This document shows, in pieces, positions 16,103-24,459 of a DNA stretch of 64,000 nucleotides (positions are counted from its first letter, which is position 1; every line of letters begins with the position of its first letter). A program made the translations under genes and the position numbers. Origin of the DNA: Lentzea sp. NBRC 102530 (GTDB lineage: Bacteria; Actinomycetota; Actinomycetes; Mycobacteriales; Pseudonocardiaceae); assembly GCF_030269365.1 (NCBI RefSeq), contig NZ_BSTF01000005.1:62001-126000 (forward strand), read 5' to 3'. Below the pieces are notes generated by a model that did not search any database, was not told where the DNA came from, and saw nothing but the letters and a program-made list of their open reading frames with translations.

Positions 16103-16147
16103 TGACGCTGTGTGTGCCGTGCTTCACACCCTGCACACACAGCGTCA
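16103..16147 (+). promoter_or_regulatory. 14-bp inverted repeat with 17-bp loop in the trypsin leader
   Basis: TGACGCTGTGTGTG (16103-16116) and CACACACAGCGTCA (16134-16147) are perfect complements separated by 17 bp. The right arm abuts AAGGGAAGGAC, the ribosome site of the gene at 16165. In RNA this is a strong stem immediately 5' of the Shine-Dalgarno; in DNA the arms could be a paired operator. Confidence 0.55.
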
Positions 16148-16164
16148 AGGGAAGGACTGGCACC

Positions 16165-16941
16165 ATGGCGAAAACCCTGCGTCGCCTGATCGTGTCCATC
16201 GCGGTGACCGCGTTCGCAAGCATCTTCTTCGTCGCTCCCGCAGCCAACGCGGGCGACGTGTCGCCGATGATCGTCGGCGGCACGCGGGCGAGCACCGCCA
16301 CCTACCCGTGGGTCGTCTACCTGGCGTCGACCTCGGGTTCGCAGTTCTGCGGCGGCACGCTGGTGAAGGCCAACAAGGTCGTCACCGCCGCACACTGCGT
16401 CTCCGGTCGTTCCGCGTCCAGCACGCGCGTCGTGCACGGGCGTGACGACAAGCAGAGCACCGCGGGCACGGTCGCGAGCGTCACCCGCATCTGGGTGCAC
16501 CCGAGCTACCGCAGCGCGACCTCCGGCTTCGACGTGGCCGTGCTGACGCTCGACCGCAACATCAGCTCGGCCACCCTGCCGCTCGCCACGCCGTCCGACA
16601 CCGCGCTCTACGCGGCCGGCAACTCCGCGCTGATCCTCGGCTGGGGCACCACCTCCTCGGGTGGTTCCGCGTCGCGTTACCTGCTCAAGGCCAACGTGCC
16701 GCTGACGTCCGACGCGACCTGCCGCACGGCGTACTCCCAGTACAGCAACAGCTCCATGATCTGCGCGGGCTTCCCGCAGGGCGGCGTCGACACCTGCCAG
16801 GGCGACTCCGGTGGCCCGCTGGTCTTCGGCGGCAAGCTCATCGGTGACACCTCGTGGGGCCGCGGTTGCGCCGGCGCCGGTTACCCCGGTGTGTACGGCC
16901 GGATCGCGACCTACTACGACGTGATCACCGCTCAGCTGTAA
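16165..16941 (+). CDS. Secreted trypsin-like serine protease no. 4
   Basis: 258 residues from ATG 16165 (ribosome site AGGGAAGGA); an upstream in-frame ATG at 16114 is rejected because it reads through the inverted repeat. Signal peptide about 1-29 (ANA-G), mature IVGG at 36-39, His77 (TAAHC), Asp123 (FDVAVL), Ser215 (GDSGGP) and S1 Asp209. It closely resembles classical Streptomyces trypsin in layout. It lies behind a palindrome and a hairpin, so its expression is probably regulated separately from the metalloprotease. Confidence 0.94.
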   Translation: MAKTLRRLIVSIAVTAFASIFFVAPAANAGDVSPMIVGGTRASTATYPWVVYLASTSGSQFCGGTLVKANKVVTAAHCVSGRSASSTRVVHGRDDKQSTAGTVASVTRIWVHPSYRSATSGFDVAVLTLDRNISSATLPLATPSDTALYAAGNSALILGWGTTSSGGSASRYLLKANVPLTSDATCRTAYSQYSNSSMICAGFPQGGVDTCQGDSGGPLVFGGKLIGDTSWGRGCAGAGYPGVYGRIATYYDVITAQL

Positions 16942-16993
16942 GCAGTCATTCGTCAGTTGCGGGGTGCGTGCTCCGGCGCGCACCCTGCTCTGC

Positions 16994-17707
16994 ATGGCTG
17001 ATCTGGAACCCGTGCCCGAGGACTGGTCGAGTGCACTGGTCGTCGTCGCTCATCCCGATGACATGGAGTACGGCGGTGCGGGCGCAATCGCGCGTTGGAC
17101 CGCTCAAGGCAAGAACATCACGTACCTGCTCGCGTGCCGTGGCGAGAACGGCATCGACTCGATGGACCCGGCCACCTGCGCACCGTTGCGGGTCGAGGAG
17201 CAGATCGCGTCCTGCGCCGCCGTCGGCGTCACCGAGGTCGAGTTCCTGGACCACCCGGACGGCACCATCGAGTACGGGGTCCCGTTGCGGCGCGACATCA
17301 CCGCCGCCCTCCGCCGGCACCGGCCGGAGGTCGTGATCACCGGCAACTTCCGCGAGACCTGGCCCGCCGGCGGCCTGAACATGGCCGACCACATCGCCGT
17401 CGGACGCGCCGCCGTGGACGCCGTGCGGGACGCGGGCAACCGGTGGATCTTCCCGGAGCTCGGTCTGGAGAAGTGGCAGGGCGTCAAGTTCGTGCTGGCG
17501 GCATCCTCGCCGTTGTCGACGCACGGCGTGGACATCACCGACTCGTTCGACGCTTCCGTGGCCTCGCTGCGCGCGCACAAGGCGTACCTGGACGAGCTGG
17601 GCGGCGAGATGGCGAACCCGGAGCCGTTCCTCCGTTCGATGGCAGAAGCCGCGGGAAAGCGCTTCGGAGGGGTGCTGGCCACCTCTTTCGAGCTGCTGGC
17701 GCTGTGA
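16994..17707 (+). CDS. PIG-L family deacetylase
   Basis: 237 residues from ATG 16994. The zinc/water motif AHPDDMEYG lies near 20-28 and the matching His is in NMADHIAVGRA. PIG-L/LmbE enzymes remove N-acetyl groups from GlcNAc-containing compounds; in actinobacteria this includes MshB (mycothiol) and Mca. It is about 50 residues shorter than MshB and its neighbours are unrelated, so the exact substrate is open. It is possibly monocistronic. Confidence 0.87.
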   Translation: MADLEPVPEDWSSALVVVAHPDDMEYGGAGAIARWTAQGKNITYLLACRGENGIDSMDPATCAPLRVEEQIASCAAVGVTEVEFLDHPDGTIEYGVPLRRDITAALRRHRPEVVITGNFRETWPAGGLNMADHIAVGRAAVDAVRDAGNRWIFPELGLEKWQGVKFVLAASSPLSTHGVDITDSFDASVASLRAHKAYLDELGGEMANPEPFLRSMAEAAGKRFGGVLATSFELLAL

Positions 17708-17758
17708 CCATGTTCCCTTCGGCTGGACACGGCGGGTCCGGTGTGGATGCTTCTACGC

Positions 17759-18967
17759 ATGCCCTTTGAACAGCACTACCTGGCCGGCCTCGACCTCCGG
17801 GGCCGGCGCGTCCTCGTGGTGGGCGGTGGCACGGTCGCGCAGCGCCGCCTGCCCCGCCTGATCGCGTCCGGCGCCGTCGTCGAGCTCGTGTCGCCGTCCG
17901 TCACCCCCTCCGTCCAGGGCATGGTCGATGCGGGGGAGCTGACCTGGCACGAAAGGCTGTTCGAGGCCGGTGACGTCGAGGGTGCCTGGTACGTGCTGGC
18001 CTGCACGTCCGACGTCGAGGTGAACGCGCAGATCAGCGAAGAAGCACTGGCGCAGCGCGTGTTCTGCGTGCGCGCGGACATCGCCGTCGAGGGCACGGCC
18101 GTCACGCCGGCCAGCGGCATGCACGACGGCATGCTGATCGGCGTGCTGGCCGGGGGTGAGCACCGCCGGTCGGCGTCCGTGCGCGACGGGCTCGTGGCGG
18201 CGTTGCGCGACGGCCGCATCGCGGACCAGGCCGCACCGCCCGTCGGCGTGGCGCTGGTCGGTGGCGGTCCCGGCGACCCCGAGCTGATCACGGTGCAGGG
18301 CAAGCGTTTGCTGGCGCACGCGGACGTCGTGGTGGCCGACCGGCTGGCACCGCGCGAGTTGCTGGAGGAACTGCCCGCGCACGTCGAGGTCGTGGACGCG
18401 GCGAAGATCCCGTACGGGCGCGCGGCGACGCAGGAGTTCATCAACGAGACGCTGATCGACCGCGCCAAGGAGGGCAAGTTCGTCGTCCGGCTCAAGGGCG
18501 GCGACCCGTACGTCTTCGGGCGCGGCTTCGAGGAGTTGCTGGCGTGCGCGGAGGCCGGCATCCCGGTCACCGTGGTGCCGGGCGTGACGTCGGCGTTCGG
18601 TGTGCCCGCGTTGGCCGGAGTGCCGGTGACGCACCGAGGGGTGGCGCACGAGGTCGTCGTTGTCTCCGGACACGTGGCACCGGACGACCCGCGCTCGTTG
18701 GTCGACTGGTCCGCGATCGCACGCCTCAACGGCACGGTCGTGCTGATGATGGCTGTCGAACGCGCCGGTGCGTTCGCCACGGCGTTGATGGAGGGACGGC
18801 CGGGCTCGACGCCAGTCGCCGTCATCCAGGAGGGCAGCACGGCGTCCCAGCGCGTTCTGAAGTCCACTTTGGACACGCTGGGGGCCGACGTGAAGGCCCA
18901 CGAGATCCGTCCGCCGGCGATCATCGTGGTCGGCCCGGTCACCGACATTGCTTCCGCAAATAGTTAG
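17759..18967 (+). CDS. Two-domain siroheme synthase: precorrin-2 dehydrogenase + uroporphyrinogen-III methyltransferase
   Basis: 402 residues from ATG 17759. N-terminal NAD-binding domain (GGGTVAQRRL at 22-31) forms sirohydrochlorin from precorrin-2; from about 165 the SUMT/CobA domain VALVGGGPGDPELIT, LKGGDPYVFGRG and VVPGVTSAFGVPA methylates uroporphyrinogen III at C2 and C7. Unlike the cobM/cobJ genes nearby, every methylase motif is intact. It may supply both siroheme (sulfite/nitrite reductase) and precorrin-2 for the corrin branch. CysG normally has about 457 residues; the ferrochelatase part seems reduced. Confidence 0.93.
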   Translation: MPFEQHYLAGLDLRGRRVLVVGGGTVAQRRLPRLIASGAVVELVSPSVTPSVQGMVDAGELTWHERLFEAGDVEGAWYVLACTSDVEVNAQISEEALAQRVFCVRADIAVEGTAVTPASGMHDGMLIGVLAGGEHRRSASVRDGLVAALRDGRIADQAAPPVGVALVGGGPGDPELITVQGKRLLAHADVVVADRLAPRELLEELPAHVEVVDAAKIPYGRAATQEFINETLIDRAKEGKFVVRLKGGDPYVFGRGFEELLACAEAGIPVTVVPGVTSAFGVPALAGVPVTHRGVAHEVVVVSGHVAPDDPRSLVDWSAIARLNGTVVLMMAVERAGAFATALMEGRPGSTPVAVIQEGSTASQRVLKSTLDTLGADVKAHEIRPPAIIVVGPVTDIASANS

Positions 18968-19049
18968 ATAAGTTTCTTTACAAAAGCCGCGCAACCGGTG
19001 GACTCTGCTCTCACGCCGTCAATGTCCACCGGTTTGTGCGGAGGCACGC

Positions 19050-19961
19050 ATGAAACGCGCCCTGTCTTTGGCGGCAGGTATTTTGCTCGCGATGTCCGGT
19101 TTGCTCGCTTCGTCACCCGTAATGGCGGCACCGGCCTCCCAGCAGGTCTTCTGGACGTTCTACGGCTGGTGGGACAACACGCCCCCCGGCGGCGACATCG
19201 CTTATCCGGGGCTGCACGACACGGCCGGTGGAAAGGGCACGTGGAACGACCCGATCACGTTCGCCACGTCCAGCAAAGAGGCCAAGCCGGGCACGAAGAT
19301 CTATTTCCCCCGGGTCAAGAAGTACTTCGTCATGGAGGACTCCTGTTCCTCCTGTGAGCAGGACTGGAACGGCAACGGCCCCAACGGTGGCCCGAGGCTG
19401 TGGCACTTCGACGCGTGGATCGGCGGCAAGGGCGGCAACGCCATGGCCGCGATCGACTGCGAGGACGCGCTGACGACGTACCACGACGACGGCAAGCCGG
19501 TGCTCGAAGAGACGATCATCAACCCGCCGTCGAACCTGACCGTGGACTCGACGCCGATCTTCAACACCTCGACCGGCGAGTGCTACGGCGGCGCGAAGCC
19601 CAAGACCACCAACGGCGAGTACAAGAACGTCTCGACCGGCAAGTGCCTGCAGGGCGGCGCGTCCGGCGCGCAGCTCACCACGGCCACCTGCACCGGCGCG
19701 GCGAACCAGCAGTTCAAGTTCCACGGCGCGTTCATGGAACAGGGTTCGCCGCAGCTGTGCACCGCGCTCTCGTCCGGCAAGGTCGTCCTGAAGAAGTGCG
19801 ACGGCGGGCCGGCCCAGCAGTGGTCGATCAACCCGAACAAGACCATTTCGGACATGCAGTACAACACCAAGTGCTACCGGGACGCGTCCGGCAAGGTGAC
19901 CGCGGCGTCCTGCTCCGGCACCGCCGCGCAGTGGAACTTCAAGGCAGCGGCCAAGAAGTAG
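19050..19961 (+). CDS. Secreted protein: barrel-like N-terminal domain + ricin-type lectin domain
   Basis: 303 residues. Signal peptide about 1-26 (VMA-AP). Residues 30-165 (FWTFYGWWDN, then GTWNDPITFAT, IYFPRVKKYFVMEDSC, WHFDAWIGG) resemble secreted double-psi beta-barrel-like proteins found in fungi and streptomycetes; Cys residues are frequent. Residues about 188-300 form a ricin B-type beta-trefoil with repeated CLQ/QQF and QQW motifs (NQQFKFH, AQQWSIN, AAQWNFK) that bind carbohydrate. It is likely a cell-wall or polysaccharide-binding exoprotein. A good terminator follows. Confidence 0.82.
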   Translation: MKRALSLAAGILLAMSGLLASSPVMAAPASQQVFWTFYGWWDNTPPGGDIAYPGLHDTAGGKGTWNDPITFATSSKEAKPGTKIYFPRVKKYFVMEDSCSSCEQDWNGNGPNGGPRLWHFDAWIGGKGGNAMAAIDCEDALTTYHDDGKPVLEETIINPPSNLTVDSTPIFNTSTGECYGGAKPKTTNGEYKNVSTGKCLQGGASGAQLTTATCTGAANQQFKFHGAFMEQGSPQLCTALSSGKVVLKKCDGGPAQQWSINPNKTISDMQYNTKCYRDASGKVTAASCSGTAAQWNFKAAAKK

Positions 19962-19979
19962 CCCGCTGATCCGGGCAGG

Positions 19980-20012
19980 AAGGCCGTTCCCTCGTGTCGG
20001 GGGAGCGGCCTT
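19980..20012 (+). terminator. Terminator of the lectin gene
   Basis: AAGGCCGTTCCC pairs with GGGAGCGGCCTT (12 bp, one G-U) around a 9-base loop, 18 bp after the stop. The 3' side is followed by only a short T-containing stretch, as usual in high-GC actinobacteria. Confidence 0.75.
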
Positions 20013-20051
20013 CGTCGTGTGGCCGTCACCTGATTCAGCAATGAATCCTGA

Positions 20052-20279
20052 CTCGTCGACACCCGCACCGAATCCTCGGTGCAGCACGCGATGGCGGCCC
20101 TGCGTTCGTCGCGCACGTCGTTCGTCATCGCCCACCGCCTCTCGACGATCCGCGACGCCGACCTGATCCTCGTGATGGAGGCGGGCCACATCGCCGAACA
20201 GGGCACGCACGACGAACTGCTCGCCGGGGAAGGCGCCTGGCACCGGCTGCACTCAGCTCAGTTCGCCGCAGCGGTCTGA
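20052..20279 (+). pseudogene. 3' remnant of an ABC exporter ATPase
   Basis: A frame of about 76 codons encodes [18 protein letters not shown], then [17 protein letters not shown] and EQGTHDELL: the D-loop, H-loop (His switch) and C-terminal end of an MsbA/LmrA-type exporter nucleotide-binding domain. It is cut off by a TGA at 20049-20051 where the Walker B would precede it, and no upstream sequence in the window belongs to it. Its 3' part lies on the opposite strand of the MFS gene end. Confidence 0.85.
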
Positions 20280-21402
20280 AACTCCACAACCCCACCGCGG
20301 TCCTGAGGGCCACCGCGACGTACCAGGGCGCGAGCAGTCCTCCCTGGCTTGCGATGAGGCCGCCCAGCAGCGCGCCGACGGGCTGAACGCCCCAGGTGAC
20401 CAGCGTCTGCGCGCTGCTGACGCGTCCCAGGAGTTCTGCGGGCACAACGCGTTGCCGGTAGCTGGCCGTCGCCACACCCCACACGGCGGTGCAGAACGAA
20501 CTGACCACCGCGAACACCGCGACCGTCTTCAGGTCGTGGGCAACCGTCGCAATTCCCAGCCACATCAACGGAATCAGCACGATCGTGGTCGCGACCGCGT
20601 CTCGGAACCGGGCGATGAGCCGTTCTGCCAGCAGCCCGCCCGCCACCCCTCCACAGGCGAGCGTGGCCAGGAACGCACCGAAGCCCGCGCCGGTGAGCCC
20701 GAGGCGTTGCCGGGCGAACAACACCAGCGTCGCCATCGTCATCGCGATGCACAGGTTCGTCGTCGCCGACACGATCGTGATGGTCCGCAATGTTTTGTGC
20801 CGCACCAGCCACCGCAGGCCTTCGCGCGCCTTCGGCCTGGTGGCCGGCGCTTGGTGGCTGATGCGCATCTTCGTGACCAACGCGGCCGCGACGGCGAACG
20901 TCAGGGCGTTGACCCAGAACGGCGCCGGGACCGCCATGACGAACAGCAGCCCGCCCAGCGGTGGCCCCACGAACTGCAACGCCACCGCCTGCGACGAGAA
21001 CAGCCGACCGTTCGCACGCTCCAGCAGGTGGTCGTCGACGGTGGCCTTGATGAGCGGCTGCCCCACGGCCTTCGGGACGGTCTCGGCCGCGCCGATCAGG
21101 AACGCCATGCCGTACAGGAACACGATGTGTGCACTGTGGAACGTGGCGAGCACGGCCATGAGCGCACATTGCGCCCAGAGCGCGACGAGGAGCAGCTTCC
21201 TGCCGTCGTACCGGTCCGCCGCGGCACCGGCGGAGAGTGAGACCAGGAGCCAGGGGAGCGTGCCGAAGAAGCTCAAGCCGGCGATCAGCTCCGGGTCCTG
21301 GGTGAGGGTGGCGGCGAGCAACGGCAGTGCCGCCAGGAAGATCCCGTCGCCGAGCGCCGAGACCGCGCTCCCGCTCCACAGCAGGTACCAGTTCCGCCCC
21401 AT
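20125..21402 (-). CDS. MFS exporter (EntS/MFS_3-like) with run-on C terminus
   Basis: 425 residues from ATG 21402. About 12 hydrophobic segments; the opening [25 protein letters not shown] and the loop [12 protein letters not shown] between TM2 and TM3 are typical of MFS_3 drug/siderophore exporters. The natural end is near residue 380 ([11 protein letters not shown]). The last 45 residues are Arg/Gly/Ser-rich and are the antisense of the ABC-transporter remnant, showing that the original stop was lost when the flanking DNA was rearranged. The substrate is unknown. Confidence 0.85.
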   Translation of the reverse strand: MGRNWYLLWSGSAVSALGDGIFLAALPLLAATLTQDPELIAGLSFFGTLPWLLVSLSAGAAADRYDGRKLLLVALWAQCALMAVLATFHSAHIVFLYGMAFLIGAAETVPKAVGQPLIKATVDDHLLERANGRLFSSQAVALQFVGPPLGGLLFVMAVPAPFWVNALTFAVAAALVTKMRISHQAPATRPKAREGLRWLVRHKTLRTITIVSATTNLCIAMTMATLVLFARQRLGLTGAGFGAFLATLACGGVAGGLLAERLIARFRDAVATTIVLIPLMWLGIATVAHDLKTVAVFAVVSSFCTAVWGVATASYRQRVVPAELLGRVSSAQTLVTWGVQPVGALLGGLIASQGGLLAPWYVAVALRTAVGLWSFRPLRRTELSAAGARRLPRRAVRRACPVRRCGPPPSRGSGRRRGSSRGGGR

Positions 21403-21441
21403 GGGCCACCGTATCCGGCTCGCCCGCAGACCCCGGACATG

Positions 21442-21480
21442 GCTGAGGCCGCCTCCCCGAAACGGGGAAGCGGCCTCAGC
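21442..21480 (-). terminator. Terminator of the DEAD-box gene
   Basis: GCTGAGGCCGCCTCCCC and GGGGAAGCGGCCTCAGC form a 17-bp stem with one wobble and a five-base loop. It lies 18 bp beyond the helicase stop codon and before the MFS start region, so it ends the minus-strand helicase transcript. Confidence 0.85.
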
Positions 21481-21498
21481 GGTCGATCAGATCAGGCG

Positions 21499-23046
21499 TC
21501 AGTGCTGCGGCGCCCGGCGCGGACGACCCGCGCTGCTGCCCCGCTCCGTGCGGCCGAACGAACGACCACCCTCGGACCGCTCCGACCGGCGCGGTCCACC
21601 GCGGAACTCGCCGCCCTCGGACCGGCGGCCCGAGCCACCGCGGTACTCACCGCGGCCACCGCCACCGGCGGCGGGAGCGCCGAAGCGACGGCCTCCGCCA
21701 CCGCGGCGGGCCGGCTTCTCGCGCTCGACGATCGGCTCGCCCGACGGCGTGCGCGCGCCGGTGATGCGGACCAGGTCGTCGTCACCGGGGCGCACCTTCG
21801 TGCTCTCCGGACGGATGCCCGCGCGAGCGGCCATGCCCTGGACGGCGCGACGCTGGTCGTGCGTGACCAGCGTGACGACCGTGCCGGACTGGCCCGCACG
21901 CGCCGTGCGGCCTGCACGGTGCAGGTAGTCCTTCGGGTCGGCCGGCGGGTCGACGTGCACGACGAGCGAGACGTCGTCGACGTGGATGCCGCGCGCGGCG
22001 ACGTCGGTCGCGATCAGGACCGGCGTGGTGCCCTCGCGGAACTCGCCGAGCACGCGGGTGCGGGCGCTCTGCGCCTTGCCACCGTGCAGGGCTCCCGCGT
22101 GGACACCGACCGAGCGGAGCTTCTTGGCCAGGCGGTCGACGTGGTGCTTGGTGCGCACGAACATGATCGTGCGGCCCTCGCGCGCGGCCACCTCGGTCAC
22201 CACCGTCTGCTTGTCCTCCTGGGACACGAAGAGCAGGTGGTGCTCCATGGTCGTGACGCTCGCGGTGGGCGGGGCCACCGAGTGCGTCACCGGGTCGTGC
22301 AGGTACTGGCGGACCAGCTTGTCCACGTCACCGTCGAGGGTGGCGCTGAACAGCAGGCGCTGCCCGTCCTGCGGGGTCAGGTCGAGGATCGCGCGGACCT
22401 GGGGCATGAAGCCCATGTCCGCCATCTGGTCGGCCTCGTCCAGCGCGGTGATCTCGACCTGGGACAGGTCGCAGGTCTCCTGGCGGACGTGGTCGGACAG
22501 CCGGCCCGGCGTGGCGATCAGCAGGTCGACGCCGCGGCGCAGGTGGTCGATCTGGCGCGGGAACGACGTGCCGCCCACGACGACGCGGCACCACAGGCCC
22601 AGCGCGCGGGCGTGCGGCATGAGCGCCGTCTCCACCTGCATCGCGAGCTCACGGGTGGGGACGAGGATGAGACCGCGCGGCTTGTGCGGCGCGGAACGGC
22701 CGCCGGCGAGGCGGGTCAGCATCGCGAGGCCGAACGCCAGCGTCTTGCCGGAGCCGGTCTGGCCGCGGCCGAGGATGTCCTTGCCCGACATCGAGTCGGG
22801 CAGGGTGGCCGCCTGGATGGGGAACGGCTCGGTGATCTCGTTGGCGGCCAGCGAACGGATCAAAGCGTCGGAGAGGCCGAGCTCGGCGAACGAGGGCAAC
22901 GGGCCTTCCGGCAGCGTGCTCTCGATGTGCTCGGCGACGATCGGTTCCTCGACCCGCGCCTGCGGACGCGAGGAGTTGCCCTGGCGACCCGAGCGGCGCC
23001 GCGGTGACCTGCGGCTTTGTCCGCGCTCGGAACGACCTTCGGACAT
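21499..23046 (-). CDS. DEAD-box RNA helicase with RGG-rich tail
   Basis: 515 residues from ATG 23046; a TTG at 23055 sits at ideal distance from GGAGG and may be the real start. All motifs are seen: Q-motif region FPIQAATLPDS, motif I GRGQTGSGKT, Ia VPTRELAMQ, Ib TPGRL, II in the unusual form DEADQMADMGF, III SATLDG, VI HRAGRTARAG. The last 80 residues are Arg/Gly-rich (GGGGRR, GEYRGGSGRR), an RNA-binding tail common in cold- or ribosome-related helicases of actinobacteria. It probably unwinds structured RNA; it stands alone. Confidence 0.93.
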   Translation of the reverse strand: MSEGRSERGQSRRSPRRRSGRQGNSSRPQARVEEPIVAEHIESTLPEGPLPSFAELGLSDALIRSLAANEITEPFPIQAATLPDSMSGKDILGRGQTGSGKTLAFGLAMLTRLAGGRSAPHKPRGLILVPTRELAMQVETALMPHARALGLWCRVVVGGTSFPRQIDHLRRGVDLLIATPGRLSDHVRQETCDLSQVEITALDEADQMADMGFMPQVRAILDLTPQDGQRLLFSATLDGDVDKLVRQYLHDPVTHSVAPPTASVTTMEHHLLFVSQEDKQTVVTEVAAREGRTIMFVRTKHHVDRLAKKLRSVGVHAGALHGGKAQSARTRVLGEFREGTTPVLIATDVAARGIHVDDVSLVVHVDPPADPKDYLHRAGRTARAGQSGTVVTLVTHDQRRAVQGMAARAGIRPESTKVRPGDDDLVRITGARTPSGEPIVEREKPARRGGGGRRFGAPAAGGGGRGEYRGGSGRRSEGGEFRGGPRRSERSEGGRSFGRTERGSSAGRPRRAPQH

Positions 23047-23231
23047 GGATGGCAAAACAAACCTCCGAGACATGGCACGTCTCAAGGCTGCCCCGCGCGA
23101 GTCGCGGTGCCAGTTCACAAGGACGAGCCCGGCGTGGTGGTCACGCCTGAATGAGTAGGTGGACGCACCGGTCAACGGCGGTCAAGCCTTCATCGGTGCT
23201 TTTACAGTCTAGCTGATCATCGCCAACGCGT

Positions 23232-23271
23232 TGCGCGCCCGGCCGTGTCGTTGGACACGGCCGGGCGCGCA
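23232..23271 (-). terminator. Terminator of the RIO kinase gene
   Basis: TGCGCGCCCGGCCGTGTC and its exact complement are separated by GTTG: a perfect 18-bp stem six bases beyond the kinase stop. The symmetric stem may also stop transcription from the other side. Confidence 0.9.
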
Positions 23272-23277
23272 CGACGC

Positions 23278-24249
23278 TCACGACATGCCCGCCACGTCCA
23301 GCAACGTCGTGACCAGCGCGGACGGGTCTCCGATCTCCGGCGGAAGGCCCTTCGAGGCGAACCAGCCGCAGATGTTGCGGACGTCGCGGTCGAGGAACTC
23401 CACACCGCGCGGGTTCGCGACGAGGTCGACCACCTGCGGCAGGTCGATCATGACCAGCCTGCCGTCGTGCACCATCAGGTTGTACGCCGAGAGGTCGCCG
23501 TGCGTGATACCCGCCTCGGACAACGTCATCAGCGCCGCGACGAGCTGACGCCACAGGTCGAGCAGCTCGTCCTCGTCCGGACGGGTCTGCGCGAGCCGCG
23601 GTGCCGCGTTGCCCTCGTCGTCCCCGATGAACTCCAGCAGCAGCTCGGTGCCGCTGCGCTGCACCGGGTACGGCACGGGCGCGCCGATCTGCCACAGCTT
23701 CGAGAGCGCGGCGAACTCCGCGACCGTCCACTGCTCCGCGATCAGGTTGCGCCCGAACGCGGTGCGGTTCGCGATCGCCCGCGTCTCACGGGACTTCTTC
23801 ATGCGACGACCCTCGAGGTACCCCGCGTCGCGGTGGAACATCCGGTGGTCGTTGCTGCGGTAGCGCTTGGCGGCGAGCAGGCACGCCTTCTCGCCCATGG
23901 CGCGTTCCAGCAGGAAGACGTCCGCCTCCTTGCCGGTCTTCACGATGCCGAGCTCGCGGTCGACCGCGGCCAGTTCCGTGATGAGCCAGCTCGGGTGCGG
24001 TTTGGGGCCCTGCTCGGCGTCGCCCCACGTGGACCAGCGGTCACCGTCCTCGGGGGTGTCCGCCGAACTGAGCTGGTCCTCGCGCACTCGGGCGACGCGG
24101 ACCTTCTCTTCCTCGGTCATGCGGCCGCGACGCGTCGGTTCCCCGTCGTCGGCGGCCCGGTTGCTCCTGCTGCGCTTTCCCTTGCGACGCATGGTGTCGG
24201 CGTCGTCGTAGGACGTTTCGAAACGCTCGTAAAGATCGTGCTCGCGCAC
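23278..24249 (-). CDS. RIO1-family protein kinase
   Basis: 323 residues from GTG 24249 (GGGAG eight bases upstream; a start at 24264 is open but lacks a site). A basic N terminus (MRRKGKRSRSNR) precedes an atypical kinase fold: ATP-loop lysine region GIVKTGKEADVFLLE, catalytic THGDLSAYNLM and metal site MIDLPQVVD, as in archaeal/eukaryal RIO1. RIO1 proteins act in small-subunit ribosome maturation in eukaryotes; the bacterial role is not settled. It stands alone with a strong terminator. Confidence 0.92.
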   Translation of the reverse strand: MREHDLYERFETSYDDADTMRRKGKRSRSNRAADDGEPTRRGRMTEEEKVRVARVREDQLSSADTPEDGDRWSTWGDAEQGPKPHPSWLITELAAVDRELGIVKTGKEADVFLLERAMGEKACLLAAKRYRSNDHRMFHRDAGYLEGRRMKKSRETRAIANRTAFGRNLIAEQWTVAEFAALSKLWQIGAPVPYPVQRSGTELLLEFIGDDEGNAAPRLAQTRPDEDELLDLWRQLVAALMTLSEAGITHGDLSAYNLMVHDGRLVMIDLPQVVDLVANPRGVEFLDRDVRNICGWFASKGLPPEIGDPSALVTTLLDVAGMS

Positions 24250-24433
24250 GGTGGGGTCTCCCAAGAGATGAAGGGTGACCGCCCTACTGGCGCTCTGCGA
24301 TCAAACGATGCTGATCAGGCGCGAAGGGCGGCTGGACGGGTCGCGAGTGCGGTGCCACGCCCAAAGACAGGCTCTGACATGACGCACCTCCTCGATCCAG
24401 CTCCGATGTCACGCTTCGGGGAGAACCCTGCCG

Positions 24434-24453
24434 TGCGGGCCCGCCGGCCCGCA
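24434..24453 (-). terminator. Terminator of the yaaA-like gene
   Basis: TGCGGGCC-CGCC-GGCCCGCA, an 8-bp perfect GC hairpin six bases beyond the stop of the minus-strand gene at 24460. A T-run is not seen. Confidence 0.6.
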
Positions 24454-24459
24454 ACCGAA

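Noticed and set aside
16114..16164. Upstream start for the fourth trypsin
   Set aside because: It would translate the right part of the inverted repeat (MPCFTPC...) ahead of the signal peptide; the ATG at 16165 has the ribosome site.
24250..24459. Possible leader peptide or RNA element between the RIO kinase and yaaA genes
   Set aside because: Only a hairpin near 24434 and short frames without ribosome sites are visible.
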